The notes beneath the pieces were generated by a model. It was given only the letters and a program-made list of their open reading frames with translations, ran no database searches and had not been told where the DNA came from. A stretch of DNA of 64,000 nt from a virus, in the IMG/VR virus record IMGVR_UViG_3300021376_002797, positions 31,279-95,278 of that record; one strand, given 5' to 3'. Both the position numbers and the translations under genes were made by a program. Every line of letters starts with the position of its first letter. Position 1 is the stretch's first letter. This document shows, piece after piece, positions 24,235-32,282 of the stretch.

Positions 24235-26010
24235 ATGTCTTTATCAAGGGAACAAGCCTTATTGGAATACGCCAAATGTGTAAATGATACTCCTTACGCA
24301 CTTAAAACATATTTACAAACTTACGACAATACACAATCAAAATATGTCCCGTTAGAATTATTTATCGACCAAGTTACGTTAGTAAAGGATTATGATAGTT
24401 ACGAAGAGAACATCGCATTAAAATACCGTCAGGCTGGTGTTTCTACAGTAACATCAGCATGGGCATCAAAGAGGTTGGTATTTGCTAAAAAAGAAAAACC
24501 TGAAAAAATCCTGATAATTGCAAACAAAATGGACACTGCCGTTGAGATGGCAAATAAAGTAAGAGCGTTTGTAGATCAATGGCCGAAATGGATGGGTGTT
24601 GGTTTTTCTGTTGAAAAAAACTCACAAAGACATTTTAAACTAACAAACGGTTGTGAAGTGAAGGCGGTTGCAACATCAAAAGACGCTTTACGTGGTTATA
24701 CACCAACTATATTGATATTTGATGAGGCGGCATATATTAATGCCGACGAAGACTTTTGGTCTGCATGTATGGCGTCTCTTTCAACCGGAGGTAAAGTTAT
24801 AGTAATATCAACACCAAATGGATTCGACCCAATTTATTATTCTATATATAGTCAGTCTGTTAAAGGTATGAATGACTTTAGAATTACTGAAATGTATTGG
24901 TTTAGGGATCCTAGATATTCTAAAGATTTAAAACTCATTAAATGTCGTGATATTGTGCATTATATGTTAAATAGGGCCGACTATAAAGATGAAGAAATAA
25001 CCATTGATTATGGTAACATTAAAGTTAATGAAAGAAACTTTGAAGAAATTAAACAAAAAATAGAAAATGGTGGGTATAAGGCTTATAGTTCATGGTTTGA
25101 GGCCATGGCTAAAAAGTTAAAATTTGATAGAAGGAAAATATCACAAGAACTTGAATGTAACTTCTTAGGTTCAGGAGATAATGTAATTCCTGCAGAAACT
25201 ATGAAAAAAATTAAAGATAAACATATTAAAGAACCTGAAAATAAATTTATGGGTGGAGTTCTATGGCAATGGAAAGAACCTGTTGCCGATCACCGATATA
25301 TAATGGGTATGGACGTTTCACGAGGCGATAGTGAAGATTTTACAACATTTACTATTATTGATTTTGATGAAAGAGAACAGGTTTTGGAATATTTAGGAAA
25401 GGTTCCACCTGATGTTGTGGCAGAAATTGCATATAAATGGGCAACCATGTATAATGCATTTATTGTGACCGATATTACAGGAGGTATGGGTGTTGCAACA
25501 TCAAGAAAACTACAAGAACTAGGATATAAAAATTTATATGTCGATGGAGTGAATCCCACAGATAAATGGAAATGGGACCCTAAAGCAAACGAAAAGATAC
25601 CAGGAATTAATTTTAATTCCAAAAGAGTTCAAATTGTTGCGGCATTTGAAGAAGCGTTAAGACACGATTTTGGTGTTAGGTCTCAAAGATTATATAATGA
25701 ATTAAACACATTTGTTTATGTAAACGGTAGGCCTGATCACCAAAAAGGGCAACACGATGATTTGATTATGTCATTAGCAATGGCTTTATATGTTGCAGAA
25801 ACATCTTTTTCAAAATTAGAAAAAGCAACGGAACACGCAAAGGCAATGATTGATTCGTGGACAACGGATAAAAATGAATATAAAGATTCCTCGGCCAATT
25901 TTAATCCCGGTTTACCTGTTATGACAGGATTACACGAATACTCTAGTGGTCAGGTTAGTAAAAGTGATTATGAAAAGTATTTATGGTTATTCGGAGGAAA
26001 AAGAGTTTAG
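24235..26010 (+). CDS. Terminase large subunit (gp17-like)
   Basis: 591 residues. The ATPase domain has Walker A KYRQAGVST (about 63-71) and Walker B TILIFDEAAY (about 158-167). The RNase-H-like nuclease has IMGMDVSRGDSEDF, IVTDITGGMG and HDDLIMSLAMA acidic clusters. It pumps DNA into the prohead through the portal and makes the packaging cuts. The next gene is the portal, as expected. No intein is present here, unlike terminases of related phage-metagenome inteins. The start ATG is at 24235, four bases after the preceding stop region. Confidence 0.95.
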   Translation: MSLSREQALLEYAKCVNDTPYALKTYLQTYDNTQSKYVPLELFIDQVTLVKDYDSYEENIALKYRQAGVSTVTSAWASKRLVFAKKEKPEKILIIANKMDTAVEMANKVRAFVDQWPKWMGVGFSVEKNSQRHFKLTNGCEVKAVATSKDALRGYTPTILIFDEAAYINADEDFWSACMASLSTGGKVIVISTPNGFDPIYYSIYSQSVKGMNDFRITEMYWFRDPRYSKDLKLIKCRDIVHYMLNRADYKDEEITIDYGNIKVNERNFEEIKQKIENGGYKAYSSWFEAMAKKLKFDRRKISQELECNFLGSGDNVIPAETMKKIKDKHIKEPENKFMGGVLWQWKEPVADHRYIMGMDVSRGDSEDFTTFTIIDFDEREQVLEYLGKVPPDVVAEIAYKWATMYNAFIVTDITGGMGVATSRKLQELGYKNLYVDGVNPTDKWKWDPKANEKIPGINFNSKRVQIVAAFEEALRHDFGVRSQRLYNELNTFVYVNGRPDHQKGQHDDLIMSLAMALYVAETSFSKLEKATEHAKAMIDSWTTDKNEYKDSSANFNPGLPVMTGLHEYSSGQVSKSDYEKYLWLFGGKRV

Positions 26011-26048
26011 TTTAATTTTTATCTGACTATTTTTAAAATAAAAAAAAT

Positions 26049-27842
26049 ATGGCACAAGAAAAATATACGGTTTGGCAAAGGTTAGGTAGAGTGTTCGGTC
26101 CTAATTCAACAATGGACCAACAACCACCTGTTTTTAAATTCGATAAAAAAGAATTATTAAAAACAACAAACAAGCAAGAATATGAAACTGAAAAATTACA
26201 GTCTCAACAAACAATGTACATTGGTAAGCAATGGCAAAAAGTAGAAAGTAATTTATATCAACAAGCGGTTTATTATGAACCAACAAGAATGGCGTCATAT
26301 TATGATTATGAATCTATGGAGTATACTCCTGAGATTTCTGCCGCTTTGGATGTATATGCTGAAGAATCGACTACACCTGACCAAGATGGTTATATTTTAA
26401 GAGTCTATTCAGAATCGAAAAGAATCAAACAAGTGTTAACAGATCTTTTTACAAATAAGTTAGATATAAACACTAATTTACCTATGTGGATAAGAAACAC
26501 ATGTAAATTCGGTGATAATTTTATTTATTTAAAATTGGACCCTGAAAATGGTGTTGTAGGTTGTCAACAATTACCAAATATCCAAATAGAAAGATTGGAA
26601 AAGGGTATGAGATTCCAGCCCGACAAGTATTCACAAGAAATGGAAAATGATGCGTTAAAATTTGTTTGGAAAGAAAAAAACATGGAATTCAACACATGGG
26701 AAATTGGCCATTTTAGAATTTTAGGTGACGATAGAAAATTACCATACGGAACTTCAATGTTAGAAAAAGCGAGACGTATTTGGAAACAATTACTTCTATG
26801 TGAAGATGCCATGTTAATATATCGTTTATCGAGAGCACCTGAAAGAAGAGTTTTTAAAGTATTTGTTGGTAATATGGATGACAAAGATGTTGATGCATAC
26901 GTACAAAAAGTTGCAAGTAAATTTAAAAGAGACCAAATATTAGATTCAAAGACAGGTAATGTGGATATGAGATATAATCAAATGGCGGTTGACCAAGATT
27001 ATTTTATTCCTGTTAGAGATCCAGCAGCATCAAATCCTATAGAAACATTGGCAGGTGCTGCAAACATGGCAGAAATTGCAGATATCGAATATATTCAAAA
27101 GAAATTAGTTACAGCATTAAGAATACCTAAGGCTTATTTAGGTTTTGAAGAAGCGGTTGGTGATGGTAAAAATTTATCATTATTAGATATTAGATTTGCA
27201 AGAACAATTAATAGAATACAAAAATCTATGATTGCAGAATTAAATAAAATTGCAATTATACATTTATTTTTATTAGGATTTGAAGATGAATTAACAAACT
27301 TTACATTATCATTAAATAACCCATCCAAACAAGGTGAATTATTGTCATTAGAGATTTGGAAAGAAAAAATAACACTATATAAAGATGCGACCGCAGAGAT
27401 TGCAAAATCATTATCACCTGTTTCAGCATCTTGGGCTAAAAAACATATATTAGGATTTTCGGATGAAGAAATCAGATTAGATGTTCAACAACAAAGAGTC
27501 GAGCGAGCAGTTTATGCTGAGTTAGAAAAAACTGCAGAAGTTATTACAAAAACAGGTTTATTTGATAATATCGACAAACTTTATGGTAAAAAAGAGGGTG
27601 AACCTGCGGGAGATGCCGCCGCAGCAGGTGCACCACCTGAAGGAGGGGCACCACCACCACCTGAATCAGGAGAAGAAGCACCACCACCACCTGCAATGCC
27701 AACAGAAAGATTAGTTAGAAAAGATTTAGATTTATTATTAGAAGAAACCTTAATTAGTGGTTCTGACTACATGGATTTATCTAAAGGAAGACTATCTTTG
27801 GACTTAATTGATAAAAAATTGAAAGATTTAATCGATAAGTAA
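26049..27842 (+). CDS. Portal protein (gp20-like)
   Basis: 597 residues. Typical T4-like portal segments: SAALDVYAEESTTPDQDGYI near the N-terminus, YGTSMLEKARRIWKQLLLCE, YRLSRAPERRVFKVFVGNMD and VTALRIPKAYLGFEEAVGDG. It forms the dodecameric portal at the head vertex and nucleates head assembly. A Pro/Gly/Ala-rich insertion (about 515-550) separates a C-terminal helical segment. The order terminase, portal, protease, scaffold, capsid protein is T4-like; tail sheath and tube genes do not lie between terminase and portal here. Confidence 0.93.
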   Translation: MAQEKYTVWQRLGRVFGPNSTMDQQPPVFKFDKKELLKTTNKQEYETEKLQSQQTMYIGKQWQKVESNLYQQAVYYEPTRMASYYDYESMEYTPEISAALDVYAEESTTPDQDGYILRVYSESKRIKQVLTDLFTNKLDINTNLPMWIRNTCKFGDNFIYLKLDPENGVVGCQQLPNIQIERLEKGMRFQPDKYSQEMENDALKFVWKEKNMEFNTWEIGHFRILGDDRKLPYGTSMLEKARRIWKQLLLCEDAMLIYRLSRAPERRVFKVFVGNMDDKDVDAYVQKVASKFKRDQILDSKTGNVDMRYNQMAVDQDYFIPVRDPAASNPIETLAGAANMAEIADIEYIQKKLVTALRIPKAYLGFEEAVGDGKNLSLLDIRFARTINRIQKSMIAELNKIAIIHLFLLGFEDELTNFTLSLNNPSKQGELLSLEIWKEKITLYKDATAEIAKSLSPVSASWAKKHILGFSDEEIRLDVQQQRVERAVYAELEKTAEVITKTGLFDNIDKLYGKKEGEPAGDAAAAGAPPEGGAPPPPESGEEAPPPPAMPTERLVRKDLDLLLEETLISGSDYMDLSKGRLSLDLIDKKLKDLIDK

Positions 27843-27850
27843 TATTTATA
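27841..27850 (+). promoter_or_regulatory. Putative late promoter motif
   Basis: AATATTTATA at the portal stop, 13 bp before the next start. Confidence 0.4.
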
Positions 27851-27863
27851 TATAAAAAATATT

Positions 27864-28595
27864 ATGAGTACTTTTGGGAACATCAAAACAAACATAGAAA
27901 ATACTGCGGTAGAATTGGCTAAAAAATCAAGTTTTAAAAGATTTATTAGTGAATTCAATTGGTTAGTTTTAAAAAATAAAGACCTTTCTGAGTTATACTA
28001 CATTTATGATGATTTATCATCTAAAAACGGAATATCGGAAGACATTGCAAATGAATACATCAATGAATCTATAGAATATTCACAAATATTAATAGAAAAT
28101 CAAACAAGAAACATTAACCAATTAAATCTTTGGATTAACTCTTGGAATGAATCAATAGAAAATAATTACTCAGACATAGACAATGCAATTTATAAAAATG
28201 GGATAAAAAATTTAGAGTCAATTTTAGAATCCAAAAAAAATATTAAAAATATTATAACAAAAGAAGAAAAAATAAAAAACATTACTAAAAGTGTAAAAAT
28301 ACCAATTTCTTCTATGGTGAAAATTGCTAACCAAAATTTAAAAAAGGAAGTTGAAAATTTAAATGAAAACGATAAAAAAGAATTACAAGAAGTTTTAAAT
28401 TTAACTAACGAGGATTTAAAAGAAAATTTCAATAACTTGAAAAAAGTGGTGTTGGAAAATTTGAAAGGGTCTATTAACGAATCAACTGATAGTGATTTAC
28501 AAAACACCATAAATGAAACAATTAATAAGATTAAGGAATCTAAATGTAGTCATTATGATTATTATAAATTAAAAAAATTAAATTCAGGATTATGA
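27864..28595 (+). CDS. Helical head-operon protein
   Basis: 243 residues, predicted largely alpha-helical and coiled coil, rich in Asn, Lys and Glu (for example ESKKNIKNIITKEEKIKNIT). No family recognised. It lies between portal and protease, where T4 has the small prohead-core genes 67 and 68, so a core function is possible but not shown. Four-base overlap with the next gene. Confidence 0.6.
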   Translation: MSTFGNIKTNIENTAVELAKKSSFKRFISEFNWLVLKNKDLSELYYIYDDLSSKNGISEDIANEYINESIEYSQILIENQTRNINQLNLWINSWNESIENNYSDIDNAIYKNGIKNLESILESKKNIKNIITKEEKIKNITKSVKIPISSMVKIANQNLKKEVENLNENDKKELQEVLNLTNEDLKENFNNLKKVVLENLKGSINESTDSDLQNTINETINKIKESKCSHYDYYKLKKLNSGL

Positions 28596-28846
28596 TAAAA
28601 TTTTTCAAATCATTACTCGGTTCGGGCACCCAAACACTTTCTTCAAAAAGATTTACAGGAATTATTTGTGTTATTTCGTTAGTTATTGCACTATTTGTTT
28701 CTATGTTTTCTGGAGGTAAATATTGTGCTAACGACGGATTGGTTGAGGTAGTTGGTTTATTAGCATTCGGGTCTTTGGGATTAACCTCAACAGAGTCTAT
28801 TTTTGGAAAAAAATACGACAGTGATAAAAATCAAGAATCCAATTGA
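28592..28846 (+). CDS. Small two-helix membrane protein, holin-like
   Basis: 84 residues with two hydrophobic segments (FTGIICVISLVIALFVSMF and LVEVVGLLAFGSLGLTS) and a charged tail, the size and topology of small phage holins. No lysin gene is adjacent, so lysis is only a possibility; it could also be a membrane anchor for head assembly. Confidence 0.5.
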   Translation: MIKFFKSLLGSGTQTLSSKRFTGIICVISLVIALFVSMFSGGKYCANDGLVEVVGLLAFGSLGLTSTESIFGKKYDSDKNQESN

Positions 28847-29019
28847 TTCTTTTGTTTATATTTTGCTTTTTTAATCTGAGCCCTTCTTTTTACGGAGGGT
28901 TTTTTATATTCTTGTCTTTCTTGTAGTTTTTGAATTTGTTTAGTTTTATATATTTTAAATTTATATAACTTTAAGGCCTGCTCAATCGACTTTTCATTTT
29001 TTACTTCAACTATAATCAT
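28831..29019 (-). CDS. rpsU: Ribosomal protein bS21 homologue
   Basis: 62 residues from the ATG at 29019. MIIVEVKNEKSIEQALKLYK matches the bS21 N-terminus, and EYKKPSVKRRAQIKKAKYKQ matches the Bacteroidota form of the C-terminal helix (KPSVxRR ... KAxY). An upstream in-frame ATG at 29157 would add a hydrophobic stretch never found in bS21 and is rejected. bS21 sits near the anti-Shine-Dalgarno of 16S rRNA; in Bacteroidota it helps block that sequence. A phage copy could replace host bS21 on ribosomes during infection. It is the only minus-strand gene in the head operon, so it may be timed separately. Confidence 0.85.
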   Translation of the reverse strand: MIIVEVKNEKSIEQALKLYKFKIYKTKQIQKLQERQEYKKPSVKRRAQIKKAKYKQKNQLDS

Positions 29020-29125
29020 AAATTTTTTTGGTTTGAAATATAAATATAAGTAATTTTTCAAATTTTGACAACATATAAAAATTTTATTATAATTGTAAAA
29101 AACATAAACTTGTAAGGTATGAAAA

Positions 29126-29575
29126 ATGAAAAAAGGAAAAACATCAAAATTAAACATTTTTGATGATGCAAAATGTCACTACGGAACAGTGGACTCAAAA
29201 GAATTAAGATCACTGTATATAGTATTACAAACATGGGTAGAACCAATAGTCGATGGGGAAAATTGGACAAAAATAACAGGATTAATTAAAAGACAAATTT
29301 TACACACATTATTGGAAGTCGTTGATTTTACAACTTTTGAAAAAAAACAAATAGTTGATTTAGATTTAAGAACAAGCGGAATCCAAAGAAACAAAAAAAG
29401 TTTTTTAAACTTAGAAATTACATTATTTGTTCATAATAATAAAACAGATTTTAAATCACTAATTTTACGTTCAAAATTAAAAAAAATCATATCATCAGTA
29501 TATCATGATGATTTAAAAAAATCAAAGTATTTTACTTTAAGCCTTACAAAAAATAAAGAAACACAATTAATATAA
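29126..29575 (+). CDS. Hypothetical protein
   Basis: 149 residues, MKKGKTSKLNIFDDAKCHYG start, mixed alpha/beta. No recognised family. The promoter-like motif of the protease gene lies at its 3' end. An overlapping ATG 7 bp earlier is in another frame. Confidence 0.55.
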   Translation: MKKGKTSKLNIFDDAKCHYGTVDSKELRSLYIVLQTWVEPIVDGENWTKITGLIKRQILHTLLEVVDFTTFEKKQIVDLDLRTSGIQRNKKSFLNLEITLFVHNNKTDFKSLILRSKLKKIISSVYHDDLKKSKYFTLSLTKNKETQLI

Positions 29576-29582
29576 TATTTAT
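29573..29582 (+). promoter_or_regulatory. Putative late promoter motif
   Basis: TAATATTTAT, 13 bp before the protease start. Confidence 0.4.
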
Positions 29583-29595
29583 CATAAAAAACATT

Positions 29596-30306
29596 ATGAA
29601 AATATTAGGACCAAATGATACAGGTAAGGGCATCCTTGTCGAATGGGATGCCGGAGTTATTAACCCACATGAATATAGAAACAGGCAAGTAATAAAAGAA
29701 TCTTACGGTCAGTTAGACTATTCTAAACCCTTTGTTTTTTATGCAACTTTACAAAAATACGGTGTTCCAAATAGAAACGGGAGAATATACCCAAAAAAAA
29801 TTCTTGAAAGGGAAGCAGAAAAATATAAGGAAATGATTAATCGCGGTATGTCGATATCCGAACTTAACCACCCTGAATCTTCACTTATTGATTTAGATAG
29901 GGTTGCACATCTCATAACCGACGTATGGTGGGAAGATAATATATTAATGGGTAAAATTAAATTATTAACTTCACCAGGCTTTCATGAAAGAGGTATTATT
30001 TCATCTAAAGGCGATGTTGCGGCAAATATGATGAGACAAGGTGTAACTATGGGGGTCTCTTCTCGTGGTGTCGGATCACTAGTCAAAAAAGGGGAACAAA
30101 ATGAAGTTCAGGATGACTTTGAATTGATTTGTTTTGACTTAGTTTCTTCTCCGTCAACACCTGGAGCATATCTTTATTTAAATAAAGAAGATAGACCAAA
30201 ATATGAAGAAAAACTTACTGAGCACGAAAATATAGAAATTTCATCAAATCCTTTAGGTAAATCTGTTGACTTAATGAGAAGATTATCCGATTATTTGGAT
30301 AAATAA
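29596..30306 (+). CDS. Prohead core protease (gp21-like)
   Basis: 236 residues. SISELNHPESSLIDLDRVAH contains the catalytic His context and VTMGVSSRGVGSL the nucleophile Ser of the herpes/T4 prohead protease fold. In T4 this enzyme is activated in the prohead, degrades the scaffold and trims capsid and internal proteins after (L/I)xE. It should act on the capsid protein at LINE and on the tagged cargo proteins proposed here. It precedes the scaffold and capsid genes as in T4. Confidence 0.9.
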   Translation: MKILGPNDTGKGILVEWDAGVINPHEYRNRQVIKESYGQLDYSKPFVFYATLQKYGVPNRNGRIYPKKILEREAEKYKEMINRGMSISELNHPESSLIDLDRVAHLITDVWWEDNILMGKIKLLTSPGFHERGIISSKGDVAANMMRQGVTMGVSSRGVGSLVKKGEQNEVQDDFELICFDLVSSPSTPGAYLYLNKEDRPKYEEKLTEHENIEISSNPLGKSVDLMRRLSDYLDK

Positions 30307-30318
30307 AAAAATTGAATT

Positions 30319-30528
30319 ATGGATGAAAAATATTTTGTAGCAAGAGTAACAACCGATATGGTCGATGAAAACACAGGAAAAGTCAAAAAAATTAAAGAAG
30401 AAAAATTGGTTAGAGCCTTTTCACCAACAGACGTTGAAGCAAAAATCACAAAGGCTTATGAAACTTACAAAATGGATTGGAGAATTACTGCGGTTGTAGA
30501 AAGTAAAATTGATGAAGTAATCGAATAA
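30319..30528 (+). CDS. DUF4494-like small protein
   Basis: 69 residues. KYFVARVTTDMVDENTGKVK followed by EEKLVRAFSPTDVEAKITKA resembles DUF4494, common in Bacteroidota and their phages: a signal-like YxV core, then A-S-x-T-E-A-E-A. Function unknown. Located between protease and scaffold and followed by a terminator. Confidence 0.6.
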   Translation: MDEKYFVARVTTDMVDENTGKVKKIKEEKLVRAFSPTDVEAKITKAYETYKMDWRITAVVESKIDEVIE

Positions 30529-30559
30529 AAAAACTAAAAAAAATATAAATTGTTTTTCG

Positions 30560-30584
30560 AGGTGACCTTACAGTCACCTTTTTT
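30560..30584 (+). terminator. Rho-independent terminator
   Basis: AGGTGAC/GTCACCT perfect stem, six-base loop, T-run. Confidence 0.85.
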
Positions 30585-30629
30585 ATTTTATTCTATTTTT
30601 TCTAAACCCCTAACTTTTTACAACATTGA

Positions 30630-30639
30630 TATATTTATT
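30630..30639 (+). promoter_or_regulatory. Putative late promoter motif
   Basis: TATATTTATT preceded by ATTGA, 41 bp before the scaffold start. Confidence 0.5.
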
Positions 30640-30680
30640 GATAAATAAACGATTAGCGTAATGCAAATTTATTGAAGAAC

Positions 30681-32207
30681 ATGGAAAATAGTAAATCGAT
30701 AGTTGAAAACACTTTATTACAAATTAAAGCGGTTGAAGATGCTATCAGCGAAAACGCAAAAGGAATACTTGCTTCAACAATGAAGGAAGAAATCAGCGAA
30801 CTTGTAAGAGAATCATTAGGTTCTAAAAAAAGAAAAATTCGCGAACAAGAAGAAAACGAACCTGAAGCAGAAGTAGATGCTGAGGTTGAAACTGAAGAGG
30901 ATCCGGAAGGAACAGAAGAACCTGAAGTTGATGTCGATGTCGATGTTGATGATGAGGGTGAAGAGCCTATGATGGGTCAAGAACCTGTGATGGGTGATAA
31001 TGAGATGCCTCCGTTAGATATGACATCTGCACCTATGAGTGACGTACTTAAAGTATTTAAAGCGATGGGTGATCAAGATGGTATTATTGTTGCCAAAGAT
31101 GAAGACGATTTTTATCTTAAAGATGGTGAAAATGAATATATTATAAGAACGGGAGCCGATGAAACAAATACTCAAACACAAATGGGACAAACGATGGCAG
31201 AGAGTGTTTTGTATGAATTAGTTTTGAATGAAGATTCAGTACCTCAAGCAGATTTTAATGAAGATTTAGATACGTTTGGAAGTGATTTTGAAAATTTAGA
31301 AACTCACATAGAAGAAGACGATTCAATTTATGAATTAAATTTTAATGAGGGTGAAACTTACGAAGAAGTAGATGGCGTTTCTTGGTACGAGGATTTAGGC
31401 GAAGAAGAATACAACGAACAAAAACGAGATTCTATGATGTCTGAACAACCTAATGTTCCACCTACATACGAAGTCGATATGGACGAATTAGCAAATGTAA
31501 TGGAATCGTTCAAGGATAAAGGAATTGGGGTGGGTAAAGCTAAATTTTCTTACGAAAAACAAAAGGGAGGTTTTAAAGAAGACAAAAAATATGCTGGAAA
31601 AACATCATCTAAAGGTCCTAAATTTAATTACCCTAAAATCAAACATGGAGTTACTGAAACTGAAATGGATGAGGAGGAATTCGAAGGATGGGACAGAGAA
31701 GAAAACGAGGGTATGATGATGGAACCTAAAGAAGCATCAAGAACTATGACATATAGAAGGAGAGCTGAAAGAGGTAGAGTGACCGCACCTAAACAAGTAA
31801 GAAAAGAGTCAGTAGATGTTGAATTAAATTTATTGAGAGAGAAAAATGAAGAATATAAAAAGGCTTTAGATTTCTTTAGAACTAAATTAAATGAAGTTGC
31901 GGTCTTTAATTCAAACTTAGCATATTCCACAAGATTGTTCACAGAACATTCAACTACAAAACAAGAAAAAATAAATATTTTAAGAAGATTTGACGGAGTT
32001 GAGTCTTTGAAAGAATCAAAAAACCTTTACCAATCAATTAAAAAAGAATTAGATGGAAATACTAATGTTGGTGTTGTGACTGAATCTATACAGAGAAAAG
32101 TTGTTAAAACACCACAAACAGGTTCCGCAGCTAATTTAATTGAAAGTAAAACTTATGAGAATCCACAATTCTTGAGAATGAAGGATTTGATGACAAAAAT
32201 TAAATAA
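30681..32207 (+). CDS. Prohead core scaffold protein (gp22-like)
   Basis: 508 residues from the ATG at 30681 (a TTG nine bases upstream is less likely). The protein is acidic, with an EVDVDVDVDDEGEE-type tract, a folded middle region (SDVLKVFKAMGDQDGIIVAK) and a basic helical C-terminus of KLNEVAVFNSNLAYSTRLFT, the segment that marks gp22-like core proteins. The scaffold shapes the prohead and is degraded by the protease encoded upstream. Many (I/L)xE sites are present. Confidence 0.8.
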   Translation: MENSKSIVENTLLQIKAVEDAISENAKGILASTMKEEISELVRESLGSKKRKIREQEENEPEAEVDAEVETEEDPEGTEEPEVDVDVDVDDEGEEPMMGQEPVMGDNEMPPLDMTSAPMSDVLKVFKAMGDQDGIIVAKDEDDFYLKDGENEYIIRTGADETNTQTQMGQTMAESVLYELVLNEDSVPQADFNEDLDTFGSDFENLETHIEEDDSIYELNFNEGETYEEVDGVSWYEDLGEEEYNEQKRDSMMSEQPNVPPTYEVDMDELANVMESFKDKGIGVGKAKFSYEKQKGGFKEDKKYAGKTSSKGPKFNYPKIKHGVTETEMDEEEFEGWDREENEGMMMEPKEASRTMTYRRRAERGRVTAPKQVRKESVDVELNLLREKNEEYKKALDFFRTKLNEVAVFNSNLAYSTRLFTEHSTTKQEKINILRRFDGVESLKESKNLYQSIKKELDGNTNVGVVTESIQRKVVKTPQTGSAANLIESKTYENPQFLRMKDLMTKIK

Positions 32208-32230
32208 AAATAAACTTTTTTAAAAAACTG

Positions 32231-32240
32231 TATATTTATA
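32231..32240 (+). promoter_or_regulatory. Putative late promoter of the major capsid gene
   Basis: TATATTTATA, 42 bp before the capsid gene start. Confidence 0.55.
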
Positions 32241-32282
32241 TACATAAAATAAAAAAAATAAACTCTAATTAAAAATAAAAAA

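Noticed and set aside
28870-28910. Hairpin-like AGCCCTTC...GGAGGGTTTTTT as a terminator
   Set aside because: It lies within the bS21 coding sequence and the stem is imperfect.
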